Source of the DNA: Micractinium sp. NFX-FRZ
Taxonomy: Eukaryota > Chlorophyta > Trebouxiophyceae > Chlorellales > Chlorellaceae
Direction of reading: 5' to 3'
DNA length: 64,000 bases
NCBI GenBank assembly: GCA_029339195.1
Contig: JAPTJF010000340.1
Coordinates: 1 to 64,000, forward strand
In this document: positions 22,301-34,317 of the stretch, piece by piece
Position numbering within the stretch: the stretch's first letter is position 1
How the letters are laid out: the number at the start of each line of letters is the position of its first letter
Translations under genes and position numbers: made by a program
Notes under the pieces: generated by a model
The model's database searches: none
Told to the model about the DNA's origin: nothing
Seen by the model: the letters and a program-made list of their open reading frames with translations, nothing else

Positions 22301-25095
22301 TAAACCCGCATCTGCCTGAATCAACAGCCGGCAGCCACGCACCCGCCCCCCCCGGCCTCTCCGCTCACCGTACACCTTCTTGCTGTGCCCCTCCAGCGAG
22401 GCCAGCAGGCGGTCCGCCGCGCGGTCAAACACCTGCACGCTGCCGTCGGCGCCGGCGGTGGCCACCACCGCCTCGCCGGCGGGGGAGAGGTCCAGCGCCA
22501 GGATGCCGCCCTGTTGAGGGGGAGGAGATGGAGGGCAGGGAGGAGGAGTGGGAGGCTCAAAAGAGAGCGAATGCAGCCTTGCTGGCGGGGCGGGGGCGGG
22601 AAGGTTGGCAGTGGGTGGGCAGGCACACGCGGCGAGTTGCACGCGCAACGCCAACCTCCTACCCGCCCACCCAACGCCCTGCCAACCCCATGCGCCCCAG
22701 CCACCACCCACCTTGCTGGTTTTGTGCAGCGGCACCGAGCTCTGCAGCGAGTAGGCGGCAATGTCCTCGGGGGTGGCCACTGCAGGAGGCAGAAAAGCAA
22801 GTGTGCAGCGCGCGCATGAGCAGCAGGCAAGTGTGCAGCGCGCGCTTGAGGCCTCGCCCATCTGTGGGGTTCACCCTGCGCTCCTTGCAGCCCTCCTTCC
22901 TTCCCACAAAGCACGTGCTTGCTCGCACGCACGCCCCTCACCGCCTGTACCTAAGCAGCTATCCCCAACCAAACCACGCACAGGAAACCACCCCATGCAC
23001 ACGCACCCGTGGGGCTGACCACCCGCTTCTTGCGCCCCTTGGACAGCTCGTTGCTGCTGGCGGTCAGCTTCTCGGCAATGTCGGCGGTGATGCCCGCCTT
23101 GGGCTGCAGTACCAAGGGGGCGGGGCGGATGAGCAGTACCAATGGTTAGATGAACCCGGTTTTTGGGAAACGGGGGAGGGGTGATGCCAGAGTTGAGACG
23201 CAGTACCAAAAGGGAGTTCAGGGGCAGTACATAGTGGGGTGCACATTCACGTAGTAGCAGTGAACCCACAGCGCTGTGCCCCCTGCTTCTTGTCGCGCAC
23301 TCAAGCCCCTGCCTGTAGTTTCCTGGCTGCCTGCCACCAGCTGCCACCTGCCGGCTGCCAAGCACCAACTGTAACTAATCGTGAGCCCCCCCGGAAAACC
23401 CCTGGCTGCTACCTTCTTGCCCGCCGGCCCCTCCACACCCACCGCCTCCCACCCCCATCTCCTGCCCCGCCAGCTCAGCACTGCCAGCTCAGCACCCACC
23501 TTCTTGCCCGCTGGCCTCCCCCATCTCCTGCCCCGCCAGCTCAGCGCTGTCAGCTCAGCAACCCCGTGCAACACCCATCTCCTTGCCCCTCCACATCCAC
23601 CGCCTCCCCCCTCACTCTTGCCCGCCAGCTCAGCACCCACCTTCTTGCCCGCCGGCCCCTCCACATCCATCGCCTCCCCCTCCGCGCCGCGCTTGCTGCC
23701 GCCCGCCTCGGGCGCCGCGCGCTGCGCCGCCTCCAGCTGCTGCCGGTAGCCGTCCCGCTCCCGCATCAGCCGCGCAATCACGCGGCAGGCGGCGTCATGT
23801 TGGTACAGCGCATGCGACAGCTCCTGACGCACCGTGTTCAGGCTCTGCCGCAGCTGGTGAACCTCCAGCATGGTGGCGTCCCACTCCTGCCGGGGGGCAG
23901 AGAGAAGGGTGTGAACAGCACACAGGGACAGAAGTCAGTGCACGTGTTGGGTTGTTCACAGTCAACCGCAGCTGGTGCTGGCGACGGCGGCAACGCGGCG
24001 TCCCACTCTTGCCAGGGGACAGGGAGCACAACTAAGAGGTAAAGACGCAGATGAGAGCATTGGAGGTGCTGTTACCGGGTCGCGCTGCCAACGCAGCCTG
24101 GCCACTGCTATCACCGCACTGCGCCCTGCTACAGCTGCTGCCCTGCTTGCGGAGCGCCCGCCTTCTCGGGGCTGCAAGAGAGAAGCATGCTGCCGCATGG
24201 AATGCACGCACGGTGCCCGCCCTCTGTGGGTGCGGTGGGCTCACATTCTGGAAGAGGGAGAGGAGGCCTGGGATGGAGGTGGCGGGGGTGGGGCGCGGCT
24301 TGACCGTCTGGCTGGTGGTCAACTCAATCAGGTCGTCCTCTCCCAGCACTTCGCTTGTCACAGGATCCCGCCCAGTCTCCTGCACTTGTGCAGTATGCAG
24401 CCAACGCAATTTGTGGTGCAATGGTGCCAGGCAAGCAGGCAGGCGCCGACTGCGGGTGCTGATTGAGCAGCAAATGTGGCAGGGTGTTCACGTTGGCAGC
24501 AGCAGCCTGCAGGCAAGCTGCACAGCTCATGCTGCAGACGTGAGAGTGCATGACGGCCGCGAGGCAGCATGGACGCAATGCATGCGGCAGTGCTGCTGCT
24601 GCTGGGTGGCACGAAGCGGCAAGGCAGCCCCTGGCGGCATGAGCAAGCGGGCAGGTGTCCGTTCTAAGCGCCGGCAGGCTGCTCTGCAACTGGCTGCCAT
24701 GACATCATACATTCAATAAATGAGGCGACCAGAAGAGCGCAATAGTGACTTGGACAACGTGCACACAGGCTGCAAATATTTGCAGCACCCGCCGAGCCTG
24801 CGTTGCCGCCGCCCCTGGCGGCAGCGGCCCCGCAGCCCAGCCAGGTCGTGCACTGTGCCGGCGACCTCATCAACCCTGCCCGATGCCGCTGGGGAGTCGC
24901 GCACCTGAATGACTTTGAGGATCAGCCGCTTCTCATAGAGGTGCCCCGACTTCTTGGACACCACGGGCACCTCCGGCACGGTGCCGCTGACTGCATATCA
25001 CCGGGACACCACCAGAAGGGCGGTGAGCGGGCAGCCCGGCAGCAGGGCGCCCTGATCGCACTGCACCGGCACTGCCACTCACTGGAGCACAGCAT
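19316..25095 (-). CDS. PRP19: pre-mRNA-processing factor 19, U-box/WD40 E3 ubiquitin ligase
   Basis: Scaffold and ubiquitin ligase of the NineTeen complex, needed for spliceosome activation in the nucleus. Fourteen exons (25095-25083, 24990-24905, 24379-24245, 23886-23641, 23103-23007, 22779-22712, 22510-22369, 21978-21870, 21669-21549, 21094-20969, 20779-20718, 20230-20067, 19799-19732, 19408-19316) give 509 residues, the usual family length. The 13-nt first exon encodes MLCS and completes Ile across the junction. The U-box has PEVPVVSKKSGHLYEKRLI and DPVTSEVLGEDDLIEL. A coiled-coil segment (LRQSLNTVRQELSHALYQHD, about 90-130) drives tetramer formation. GRKKR precedes seven WD40-like blades (about 230-509), e.g. 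SADRTTKLW, GTADAAVRIWE and AADGVKLWD. Divergent from RPL7. Confidence 0.94.
20245..20315 (-). repeat. short telomere-like motif cluster in PRP19 intron
   Basis: Contains ggttagggtt, agggtttag, agggtttaagg and atttagg within 70 bp, resembling degenerate TTTAGGG. It is short and imperfect, so it may be chance. Confidence 0.3.
20549..20680. repeat. CACAG/CACGG pentamer satellite
   Basis: About 25 pentamers alternating cacag and cacgg inside a PRP19 intron. The same satellite recurs at 41.6, 47.3, 47.5 and 62.3 kb. Confidence 0.85.
22205..22262 (-). repeat. copy of PRP19 exon 7 3' edge with donor
   Basis: Matches 22365-22414 with two mismatches over about 50 bp, including the donor and the LLASLEGHSKKVY codons. 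Displacement is 160 bp. Confidence 0.85.
23405..23600 (-). repeat. copies of PRP19 exon 4 3' edge with donor
   Basis: The complement of the MDVEGPAGKK end with donor (real at 23638-23672) recurs around 23408-23440, 23497-23525 and 23580-23605, separated by a repeated cagctcagcac block. A copy of the same exon's 5' edge lies at 23985-24020. Confidence 0.75.
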
Positions 25096-25426
25096 CGCGG
25101 CGCCTGTCCGGCCCCTGCGCCTGCTTCAAGCCACAGAGAGCGTTGCTAAAAGCTGATGTGAGTGCGTGCGCTCGCTTCGCAGCGCTGGCTGCTGTGCAAG
25201 TGCGTCTCTGCTCTTGGGTGGCTGGCAGCTCCCTGGCCTGGCTGCACTAGTGTCCTCCGCTTTGGCAACGCGATGCCGGCGCTAGCGGCCAGTTTGGGCA
25301 ATCGCAAGGAAGGCAGCATGCACCGCATGCCCCAGGGCCAACGCATGCGGTGGCTGAATCGGGGGCGCGCGCCGAGAGCCCCCTCTTTCAGTGGTGGACT
25401 GTGGAGGGCACACACACCACATCACC
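25096..25426. promoter_or_regulatory. bidirectional promoter region of PRP19 and RPL7
   Basis: 331 bp between divergent start codons of two housekeeping genes. No TATA box or named element was recognised. Its short length makes a shared promoter likely. Confidence 0.6.
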
Positions 25427-28351
25427 ATGGCCCCCCCAGCAGTGCCGGAGAGCGGTGAGAGCGGTCGCTAGAGCGCGGAGTGATGCAGGCGGCCGCCATG
25501 TGCGCACATGCCCGCCCCTGGGCCCCTGTGATGTTGGAACGATGTGCATGTGCCCTACTGCAGTCCTGAAGAAGCGGAAGCGGGACGAGGACTGGGCTGC
25601 CAAGAAGGCTGCTGCCGCCACTGAGGCCAAGCAGAAGTCGGTGGCGACCCGCAAGGAGATCTTCAAGCGGGCTGAGCAGTATGTGAAGGAGTACCGCACG
25701 CAGGTAGGCGCTCGGGGCGGCGGGCATGCGAGGCTGCAGGGTTGGGCAGCTGCAGGCCGGCCATGAGGCCCTTCAGGCGAACCAGCAATGGCAGGGCGCC
25801 CAGCAGGGCCGGCGGCAGGCGCGCAGCCCAGCTGCTGCAGCAAGTGGCGGCGCAGCAGCGGCACAGCGGCAGGCGGGGCGGGGCGGGCGGGCGGCAGAGG
25901 CCTGGCGCAGCCTTTGGTGTGCAGCTGGAGCGGACCAGCTGATGGAGCGGGGCGGCAGCCGGGAGGGGCTTCACAGAAGCAGTTGCAGCTGGCAAACCTG
26001 CACGAGGGGAAGCCGCGGACGGCGACAGCAGTGGCGCTGAGGCCCTGTGCGGTAGTGGCACCAGGCAGCGCACAGCAAACGATCGGCTCGAGCTGTTGAG
26101 CTGCGGCATGGGCTGCCGTTGGCGCGCCACCCATTGGCAGCTGCAGCAGCGCCACGCAGCCTGCTGAGTTGAGCAGTCCGCCGCCGCCCCAAGTCCTTTC
26201 GGCACGCTCGTCCCACCGCCGCCGCCTCGCCGCACTCCCGCCTCACCTCCACCCCCCGCCTTGCCTCTTGCCTGCCTGTTTGTTCTTTCCTCGGCAACAG
26301 GAGCTGGACCTGATCCGCCTGAAGCGCGAGGCCAAGGCCAAGAGCGGCTTCTATGTTGAGCCCGAGGCCAAGCTGGTGTTCGTGGTGAGTTTCAATTGGG
26401 GGGTTGCGGGGTCCTCAGTGTGCATTGCTGCTCATTACGGGTGTACGTGAGGAGTGTCACAGGGCTTGTTTGACCCTGTCTGCTGGGGAGGGTCTGCTGC
26501 TTGTTAGGATAGATGTGGGCCGCGGGTGCTGCGCTGCAAGTATGAAGCCGCAGCAAGGCGGCAGCTGAAGGGTGGCAGCACCCACGGCGATGGAGTGGCA
26601 GCGGCAAGGAACTGGCCAGCCGTGCACTGGCGGCGGCATGGCGAGCGGCTGGCTTGGGGGAGATGCGGGCCGAGGGCCAACACGTGCAGAGGCGGCATGG
26701 ACAGCAAAACATGAAGACAGAGCGTGGGCAGCAGCCTGGCCAGACTTGGCCCGCACCCAGGGACGGCTGCCAGCGGGGCCGGCAGTGGTGTGGCACACCC
26801 AGAGTGGCTGTGCGCCCACCTGCTGCTCAGTTGTTCCGACAGTGCGGCGACGCGCATCTGCAGGGCAAATCGGCTTGGTGCCCGGCTGCCAGGGCTTTGC
26901 ACGCGGCAGCAGCAGCGGCTGCTTTTTGGAGCGTGCTCGGATCCAGCGCACGCCACCTCTCACCAGTCGCACGCCGGCCCAATCCCTGCTGCTCCCCCGC
27001 CTGACGCCCCTCCCTCTCCTCCCTCTTCTTTCTTTGTTCCCTCCTGCAGATCCGCATCCGCGGTATCAACGACGTGGCGCCCAAGACCAAGAAGATCCTG
27101 CAGCTGCTGCGCCTGCGCCAGATCAACACCGGCGTGTTCCTCAAGGTGGGTGCTGGGGCGGCCTGCTGCCGGGGTACTGGCTGTGTCGCTGATCGTGCTG
27201 CCGGGGTGCTGGCTGTGTCTCTGATCGTGGTGTGGGAAGGGGTGCGCAGCACAGACCGTGGCGTGCTCTTCACGGTGGGCAGGCATGCGGCGGGGGGCGG
27301 GGGGTGCCCCCTGCCCTCCCGCCCAACCTGTCACCATGCATGCATGCCCCACCCCGCCATGCACACGACGATTCCCTCACACCTGCTGTTGACCACCATC
27401 CTCGTGTCACCACCTGCCCGCTGCCCGCAGGTGAACAAGGCCACCATGAACATGCTGCAGCGGGTGGAGCCCTACGTTGCGTACGGCTACCCCAACCTGA
27501 AGACCGTCAAGGTGTGTGAAGGGGGCAGGCAACCCTACAGACAGTCGAGTGGATCGTGTATAGAGGCAGATCATGTGTGTTGTTCTCGAGACCGACCCAA
27601 ACCATGGGTCCAAGCCTCAAACCTGAGGACTCAGGAAGGGTTGAGCTGGCGCTGAGCTGGCAGGATTTGGTGCCAAGTGGCAGCCCTGGCCAGACCAGCA
27701 AGAAGACCTTCTTTTCTCTCCCCTCACCCGCCTGCCTCACCCTTCTCCTCTCTCCCTCCTCTTCTCACCCTGCTCCTCCTCTGCACCCTCTTGTCGCCCG
27801 CCGCAGGAGCTGATCTACAAGCGCGGCTTTGGCAAGGTGAACAAGGCGCGCGTGCCCCTGACGGACAACTCGGTGGTTGAGAGCGTGCTGGGCGCGCACA
27901 ACATCATCTGCGTGGAGGACCTGGTGCACGAGATCTACACCGCCGGCCCCGCCTTCAAGCAGGTGGGTGCTGGCCTTTGCCACTGCCACTGTGGCTCTCG
28001 GGTGTGAGTGGGCACTGGGTGGGCCAACTGCTGCCAATCCTTTTCCCGAGCACTTGGGTGCTCGGTTCGACTGCTGTCGAGCGTGCCAGGCTGTGGGGTG
28101 AGGGTGGAGGACCTGGAGCACGGGGTCTGCTCCGCTGCCCCGTCTCACATGGTTGCTGCACGCTGCGCACTGCCTCATAACCTTGCCTCCTCTCTCCCCT
28201 CCTCTCGCATCAGGCCAACAACTTCCTGTGGCCCTTCAAGCTCTCCTCCCCCAAGGGCGGCATCGACAAGAAGCGCCTGCACTACATTGAGGGCGGCCAG
28301 GCTGGCAACCGCCAGGAGTACATCAACAACCTGGTGCGCGCCATGAACTGA
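25427..28351 (+). CDS. RPL7: 60S ribosomal protein L7 (uL30)
   Basis: Component of the large cytosolic ribosomal subunit that contacts 5S and 28S rRNA. Seven exons (25427-25454, 25564-25703, 26301-26384, 27050-27145, 27431-27511, 27807-27962, 28214-28351) give 240 residues, matching the family. The start ATG has an accATGg context and encodes MAPPAVPES. The N-terminal extension is Lys/Arg-rich ([10 protein letters not shown]). The core has [39 protein letters not shown] and [15 protein letters not shown]. The end [16 protein letters not shown] is typical. No frameshift. Introns 2 and 3 are about 600-660 bp; no snoRNA boxes were convincingly seen. Confidence 0.96.
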
Positions 28352-29078
28352 GCGCTGAGCTGACGGCTGAGCTGGCGCGCTGAGCTGGCGGCCGGTTGCC
28401 CCGGTGGGCGCCTCTGAAAGAGGACGCGGCGCGCGGCGGGCGGCGGGCGGCTGTGCGGCCGCGCCGGAGCGCAGAGGAGAGGGGCGCCCCCCGCCCCGCC
28501 TAGTAGATGGAGGGAGAGCGGCGCGCCCCGCCCCTGCCCGTGCGTCGCATGTGCACGGATGATGTAAACAGCCCTGCGAAGGATGCAAGACACAACAAGG
28601 TCGGGAAAGGGAAGGAGCCGGAGATTCACCGCTGGATGCTTTGAGCTCTGCTGGTGTCGGGCGATGCGGGTCTGTGGTGGGTGCACGAGCGGCAGGACAT
28701 CCGTGCTTGGGGCAGGGCAGCTGTGAGTGGTGTGGCATCAGCAGGGCGCTGCTGAAAATGGTGAGAGCACAGCAAGGAGCGGACCTGAACCTGTGTCAGG
28801 ATCGATGATTCAGGTTGTCTGGTGTGCTGACCAGACCTGAAACCTGCCCAGACCTGGCCAGCCCTGAAAGCCTTTCCAGATGTTGGTCACCAAAGCATGG
28901 CCAGCAGGACAACCTCCCAATCTCTGCTGTCGCTCCCGGCCCGGCACCATTTCGCATTCAAAGCCAACCTACACATCAAGAGGCGTGCTCCGCACTCCTG
29001 GACGGTGCCAAGCACGCGCGGCGCGGTCACCCTTCCAGGCCCGCAGACTAGAGGCTTCGCCGTTTTGGTCAGATAGAT
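28352..29078. other. RPL7 3' region and promoter of GATA-finger gene
   Basis: Contains a TGTAA at 28563-28567, about 210 bp past the RPL7 stop and a good poly(A) candidate. The remainder precedes the next + strand gene. No other feature was seen. Confidence 0.55.
28563..28567 (+). promoter_or_regulatory. putative TGTAA polyadenylation signal of RPL7
   Basis: TGTAA at a typical distance beyond the stop codon. Confidence 0.5.
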
Positions 29079-30836
29079 ATGAGCGGTCAGAAGCTCAAGG
29101 TCCCGCGGGTGCGCAGTGAAGGATGCTGAAACGGGCGGCCGACAGCCGCGTTGCCCGGCGGGAGCCGGTTGACCTGCTGCGCGTTTCAGCTCGGCAAGGA
29201 GGCCCTTCGGCACGCCGGCATGCCGGCTGTCAGGCCACAGAGGCGGCGCGGGCGCAGCCAGCCCGAGACTGCCTGTGGCGGTGGGTGTCGGGGGCACGGC
29301 GCTCTGCGGCAGGCTTCCAGACTTAGCCCTTGCCTCACCCTCCTAGCGTTGCAGGTCTGCATTTTCTGCGGTGCCACCACAACCTGCTTTTGGCGCCGTG
29401 CGGACAATGGGCAGGGCTACATCTGCAACGCTTGCGGTGCGTGGGGCCCCGCCTGCTGTGGTCAAAGCCTACGACCGCCCGCTGGGTGCACGCCTGCTGG
29501 GTGCCGTTTATCAGCCCATTATCCAGTTACAACACAGACATTATCATGCTGTGTCTGAGGTGGCATTCATCGCTGAAACTTGAATGCAGAAACTCAAACT
29601 TTCTGTGAGTACCTTGCCGCCTGACAATGCAGGCTGCAAGCGTCGGCGCGACCGGCTGAAGCGCGGCGAGGATGGCGCCCTGCCCCAACTGCAGCAGCTG
29701 GGCTCGGCCCCTCGCATGATGGCGCCCTGGCAGCTGGCAATGATGCAAGCCATGCAGGCGGCGGCCGCAGCAGGTGGAGCTGCCGCCGCTGCCGCGGCGG
29801 CCGGCGTGAGTGCAGGCGGTGCCCCTGCTGCCGCACCGGCTGGCAGCCAGGCCCCAGGGCTAAACAGCTCAGTACTGCAGGCGGCACAGCAGGCAGCCCG
29901 CCAGGCGGCAGCAGCCATGCAGGCGCAGCGCATGGTGGCAGCCATGCAGCAGGCACAGCAGCAGGCGCAGCAGGCACTGCAGCAGGGTCGGACGGGCGGC
30001 CAGCAAATGATGATGATGCCAATGCTGGTGCCCGTGCCTGTGCCAGCAGGTGGCAGGGTGCCTGCGTCGGCGCCACTGCCAGCTGCTGCGGCGGCGGCGG
30101 CAGCAGCAGCAGCAGGCGGTAGACCGCCGGCAGCAGTGCCCATGCCGGCAGCACGTGCCGCCTTGCAGCAGCAGGCGGCGGCGGCCATGCAGCAGCAGCA
30201 GCAGCAGCAGGCCCTTGCTGCAGCCGCCATGGTGCAGCAGCGGGCTCTTGTGGCTGTGGCTGCACAGCAACAGCAGCAGAAGGCTGCGCAGCAGAGGCAA
30301 GCAGCCCAGAAGCAGCAACAGCAGCTGACGCAGGCGCAGCAGCAGCAGCAGTGGCTGCAGGAGCACATTCAAGCGGCGCAGCGGCAGCGGGAGACGGAGC
30401 AGGGCAGCGATGCTGAGGCAGCCATGGTGGGCAAGGAGGACAGTGTGGCCGAGCCACCAGCGGAGGAGAAGCAGGGCAGCGTGGAGCAAAATGTACCGAT
30501 GGCGCAGGGCGGGGCACAGCAGGTGGCAGCGCCGGCGCCACCAGCTGTGAAGCAAGAACCCACTGACGACAGCACGGGTGCTGCCCAGCGCAACCAGCAG
30601 GAGGCCGCCCCCTCCTCCGCTCCGCAGCTTTTGCAGGTGGGCGAGCAGGCTCGAGCGGCATCGCCAGCATTACCGCCGCTGCCAGCCCTGCCAGCAGCAG
30701 CGGTGGCAGCGCTTCTGGCAGCAGCGGCGCCAGCACCGCCAGCAGCAGCTCCAGTGGTGGGCAGCAAGCGGCAGCGGGAGGAGAGCCTCACAGAAGAGCA
30801 CCCACCAGTGCAGGCAAGCAGCCTGCTGCAGCAGTT

Positions 30837-30868
<32 letters not shown>

Positions 30869-31338
30869 CTGGTGGGCAGGCATCCGGTCAGGCGTCCGTT
30901 CAGGCAGAGGCAGAGGAAGCGAGCGCGTCAGCTCTGACAGCAGCGCTGGTCTTTGCCACTGCCACTGCGGCTCCGCGCCCCACCAAGCGCCCCAACCACA
31001 CCGCAGTCTCAGGCCGCGGGCGGGGCGGCCGCGGGCGGGGCAGCAGCCGGGCGGCGACAGAGGAGGACGAGGCGGAGGAGGCGGACCTGAGCATTGCAGC
31101 CCCCCTGCTGGCGCTGGCAGCAGCCCTGGATCCCACCTACTCGCCCGGGCCTGCCCGCGCCCACAGCCCGCCTGCCGCCGGCGCGCGTGCACCACCTACG
31201 GTGGGCGGCGGCAGCGGCGGCGGCGGCCGTGTGGCGGCGCGCTCCCGCCACCGCACCGTCACCGCTGAGCTGGAGGCCCTACTGGCGGCAGATTCCTCCG
31301 TGTGGGGCATCGCCCACGCCCTGCGCGCACAGCACTAG
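29079..31338 (+). CDS. GATA-type zinc finger protein with Gln/Ala-rich body
   Basis: Probable nuclear transcription regulator. Three exons (29079-29108, 29355-29436, 29633-31338) give 605 residues. One finger of the form C-X2-C-X18-C-X2-C lies at about 12-36 (CIFCGATTTCFWRR ... CNAC) and is followed by a basic stretch, CKRRRDRLKRG. The rest is low complexity: poly-Ala, poly-Gln (30150-30360, 30835-30870) and Pro/Ala. An NLS-like PTKRP and an RGRGGRGRG box lie near residue 470. The conserved-looking C-terminus has LLALAAALDPTYSPGP and VTAELEALLAADSSVWG. The MSGQKLKVPR first exon is inferred from phase and a GTGCGC donor and is the least certain part. DNA binding is inferred from the finger only. 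Confidence 0.8.
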
Positions 31339-31891
31339 GTAGAGCAGCAGTCAAAGGCAGCTGGGTGCTGCTGCAAGGCTGCCTCAGCAGGCTGTCGACA
31401 CCCAGTAAACGGGCCCCGCTCCGCTATGGCCAGGGCTCACAAAGCTTTCAAAGGCAGCAAACAGTGCAAACCCTGCATAAGCATGTTTGCAAATCCTCCT
31501 GCTTTGACTTTGTTTAGACTTGTTTACCTGTCTGCATGTACAACCCTTCATTCTCATGATGCATTCATTTCAGACTTGCCTTTGTTTAACAGCCTTGAAA
31601 CTGTTGTGTGTGGAAGCGGAGCGCGTGGCTGTCAGAGCAGTGGCAGGTGATTTCGATCAGATGAGCATGGTGCACTGCCTGTGCAGGCAAGGGGGCAAGT
31701 AAATAATGGAGCAGCGGCAGCGCCCTAGGGGTGGAACTTACACGCAGGCAACAGCACTTGGGGCATCTGGAAAGGGCTGAAGGTACAAAATTTGTAAAGT
31801 GGAGATAAAATGGAAGAGGGAAGCGGCTGTTGGACACGTTACAGGAGTGCAGTTACTGGTGGCACCATACAATGCTGCAGGCGACAAGCGA
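31339..31891. other. convergent 3' intergenic region
   Basis: Between the GATA-finger gene (+) and the F-box/LRR locus (-). TGTAA occurs on the + strand at 31793-31797 and on the - strand at 31843-31839, one for each gene, so the two transcripts may nearly abut or overlap. Confidence 0.55.
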
Positions 31892-34317
31892 CTAATCGTG
31901 CACCAGGCATCGCAGCTGGGTGAGCGGCGCCAAGTGGTGCCAGCCGCCAGCGATTTGGCTGCGGCTCAGGTCCAGGTGGGTGAGGGAGAGCAGGGCGCTG
32001 AGCCCAGCAGGCACAGCGGTCAGGCCGCGCCACCGCAGGCTTAGGCTGGCCAGCTGCTGCAGGGGGCGCAGCTCCTGCCAGCTGCCAGGCTGGCCAACAG
32101 GGTCTACCCAGAGAATGCCCCCGTGCCCGGCCAGGCTGAGGGAGGTGAGGAGGCACAGCAAGCTGAGATCGGCGGGCAGCGGCACTATGCTGCATTCCGA
32201 CAGGTCGAGCTCCCTCAGCCCGGTAAGCGCTGCCAGGGGCTGCCAGCTGGCGAGGCTGTTGCCGGCCAGCGCCAGCTGCGTCAGCGCGGTGAGGGAGGCT
32301 GGCAGGTGCGGCACAGCTTCCAGGCCGCACCTCTCAAGGCTGAGCTCCCGCAGCGCACACAGCGGCTGCAGGTGCTGCCAGCCCGCGCTGCAGCCGCTGC
32401 TTCCCAAAGAGAGGCGGGTCAGGCGGGTCAGTGCCGCCAGCACCGCTGGCACGCCTGTTGCCGTCAGGTCGCAGCCCGCGAGTTCGAGGTCCTGCAGCTG
32501 CCCCAGAGGCTGCAGGTGGCCCCACCCAGCGCCGCACTCGCTGTGGTCGAGGCGCATGCGGGTGAGTGCGGTCAGCGCTGACAGCGCCTCTGGCACGCCG
32601 CCTGCGCCCAGGGCGCTGCCCCTCAGGCTGAGGTCCTGCAGCTGCTGCAGGGGCTGGAGGTGCCCCCACCCTGCGCTGCACCCGGTCCGACCCAGCTCCA
32701 GACAAGTGAGCCACGTCAGCAGCGCCAGCGCAGCTGGCACAGTCTCCGCTTGCAGGTGGTAGTAAAACAGGCTCAGGTGACGGAGCCCTGTCAGTGCGGT
32801 CACTGCCTGGAACCCTTCGGCAGGCAGGGTGGGGTGGCTGGCTCGTCGGCGGCGGCGAGGTTCGTGAGCTGCAGATGGGTGAGCCCCGAGCAGGCAGACA
32901 GCTGACGTGGGAGGCTGGCAAGGTCGTTTGTGCACAGCCTGAAGCGCCGCTAGCTTCCTGCCAGCAGCGGCAGCTGCTCCGCCACGTCGGCTGCGTGATC
33001 TGCGGCCAGGTGCAGGTCAGCGAGCCGTGAGAGGCCCGCCAGGCACCGCCAGCTGGCGGGCCCGCTCATCTCCAGGGCACACCCTTGGTCCAGGTGGAGG
33101 GAGGTGAGGAGGCACAGCGCCGACAGCGCGCCCGCCACGGCCGCTGCATCGCACTCCTCCAATTCCAGGTGCTGCAGCCGTGTGAGGCGCGCCAGGCCCG
33201 CCCAGCTGCCGTGCAGCTGCTCGCAGCACATGCTGAGGTGAGTCAGCCGTGACAGCTTGCACACCGGCTCGGGGCTGCCCACAACAGCCTGGCCTGCCAG
33301 CTGAAGCCGCTCCAGGGATTGGAACGCCGCCAGCGGGGCAGACGGCACGAGGTGGCCCGCGTCGCCAGGGGCACACAGAGAGGCGATGCATGCCGCCGCT
33401 GCCGGCGAGGCGGCCAGCGGTCGCAAGGTGGCACCAACGGGTTCGCCGCTGCCCACGGCAGCCACGCCGCTGCTGCCAGGCGTGCCGCTGTTGCCGGCCG
33501 GGCAGGCGGCGACGCCGTAGGCGAGACTCAGGTGGGCGGTTGCTGCAGGCATGGCGGGGCATGGGAGAGAGGAGCGGGGGAGGGGTGTTTGGGAGGTGCC
33601 AGGCGGGCTGTGTTATCTGCTATGCCACATGAAAGCTTCTCAGTGCAAACAACGGCATTGATCAGGCGAGGTTGTCCTGCACGCAGGCACACCGCCTGCT
33701 TGCTAGGGCATACACTATGTTTTTTTCGCAGCAGAATTTGTGACAAAGGCCAAGCGTGGACCGCAGGGAGGGCGAGCACCTTATTAGCACCTTATCACCT
33801 TGTCTCCTGAGGGCTCGGCTCAGCTCAGCTCACCGTGAGAGCGGCACAGCCAGGCAGCAAGCGACTGCGCTGCACCAGGGCTGCCAGGCCGGATGTCGGC
33901 GCTGATGTGGGGGAACCAGCGGCAGCGCAGCGAGGCGCGGCGCAGTGCGGCGCAGGTGGCGGCGAGCCGCAGCCTGCGGCGGATAGGGATGGGAGACAGG
34001 GGGCACGGCGGGGTTGGGCAGTCCATGGGACTATGTGTCAGCATGATCCCCACTGCCTCCATTCCCGCATCTTTCATCTACTCAGGTTACTCTGGGTCAT
34101 TTTTGTCGTAGTATGGTAAATAATCAAGGAATTGAAGGAAGTGTTCAAGGCATGCTGGCATGTTCCAAATTGCACCAGGCAGGCGGGCTGGGCTCCTTGC
34201 AGCCGCTTGCCTCTCCCTACCCTTGCCTGGAACACACCTTTCGCCCTGCGGGAGGTGCCCAGCCATCACAGCCAGGGCCAGCTCTGGCAGGGACTGAAGG
34301 TCTGGGCTGGCACGCAT
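31892..34317 (-). pseudogene. F-box / leucine-rich-repeat protein gene, interrupted
   Basis: F-box proteins recruit substrates to SCF ubiquitin ligases; LRRs bind the substrate. Exon 1 (34317-34238) encodes MRASPDLQSLPELALAVMAG and exon 2 (33973-33834) LRLAATCAALRRASL, together an F-box-like motif. Exon 3 starts at 33542 (ATAHLSLAYGVAACP) and runs into LRRs of the type LTRLQHLELEEC. An in-frame TAG lies at 32952-32950. LRR-like sequence continues in the same frame (LASLPRQLSACSGLTHLQL) to about 32830, then the frame changes to one that stays open to the stop at 31892 with about nine more LRRs (LTHLDLSRS). Either the gene carries two lesions or an unusual 46-nt intron (GAC before gtggcgg, ending cttcag) rescues it. 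Product certain as a family, intactness uncertain. Confidence 0.7.

Noticed and set aside
25704..27049. snoRNA genes in the large RPL7 introns
   Set aside because: Ribosomal-protein introns often host them, but no paired C/D or H/ACA boxes could be made out by eye.
31892..32935. Separate intact LRR gene starting at 32935
   Set aside because: The apparent start is not an ATG in a good context and the upstream sequence is clearly the N-terminal half of the same F-box/LRR protein.
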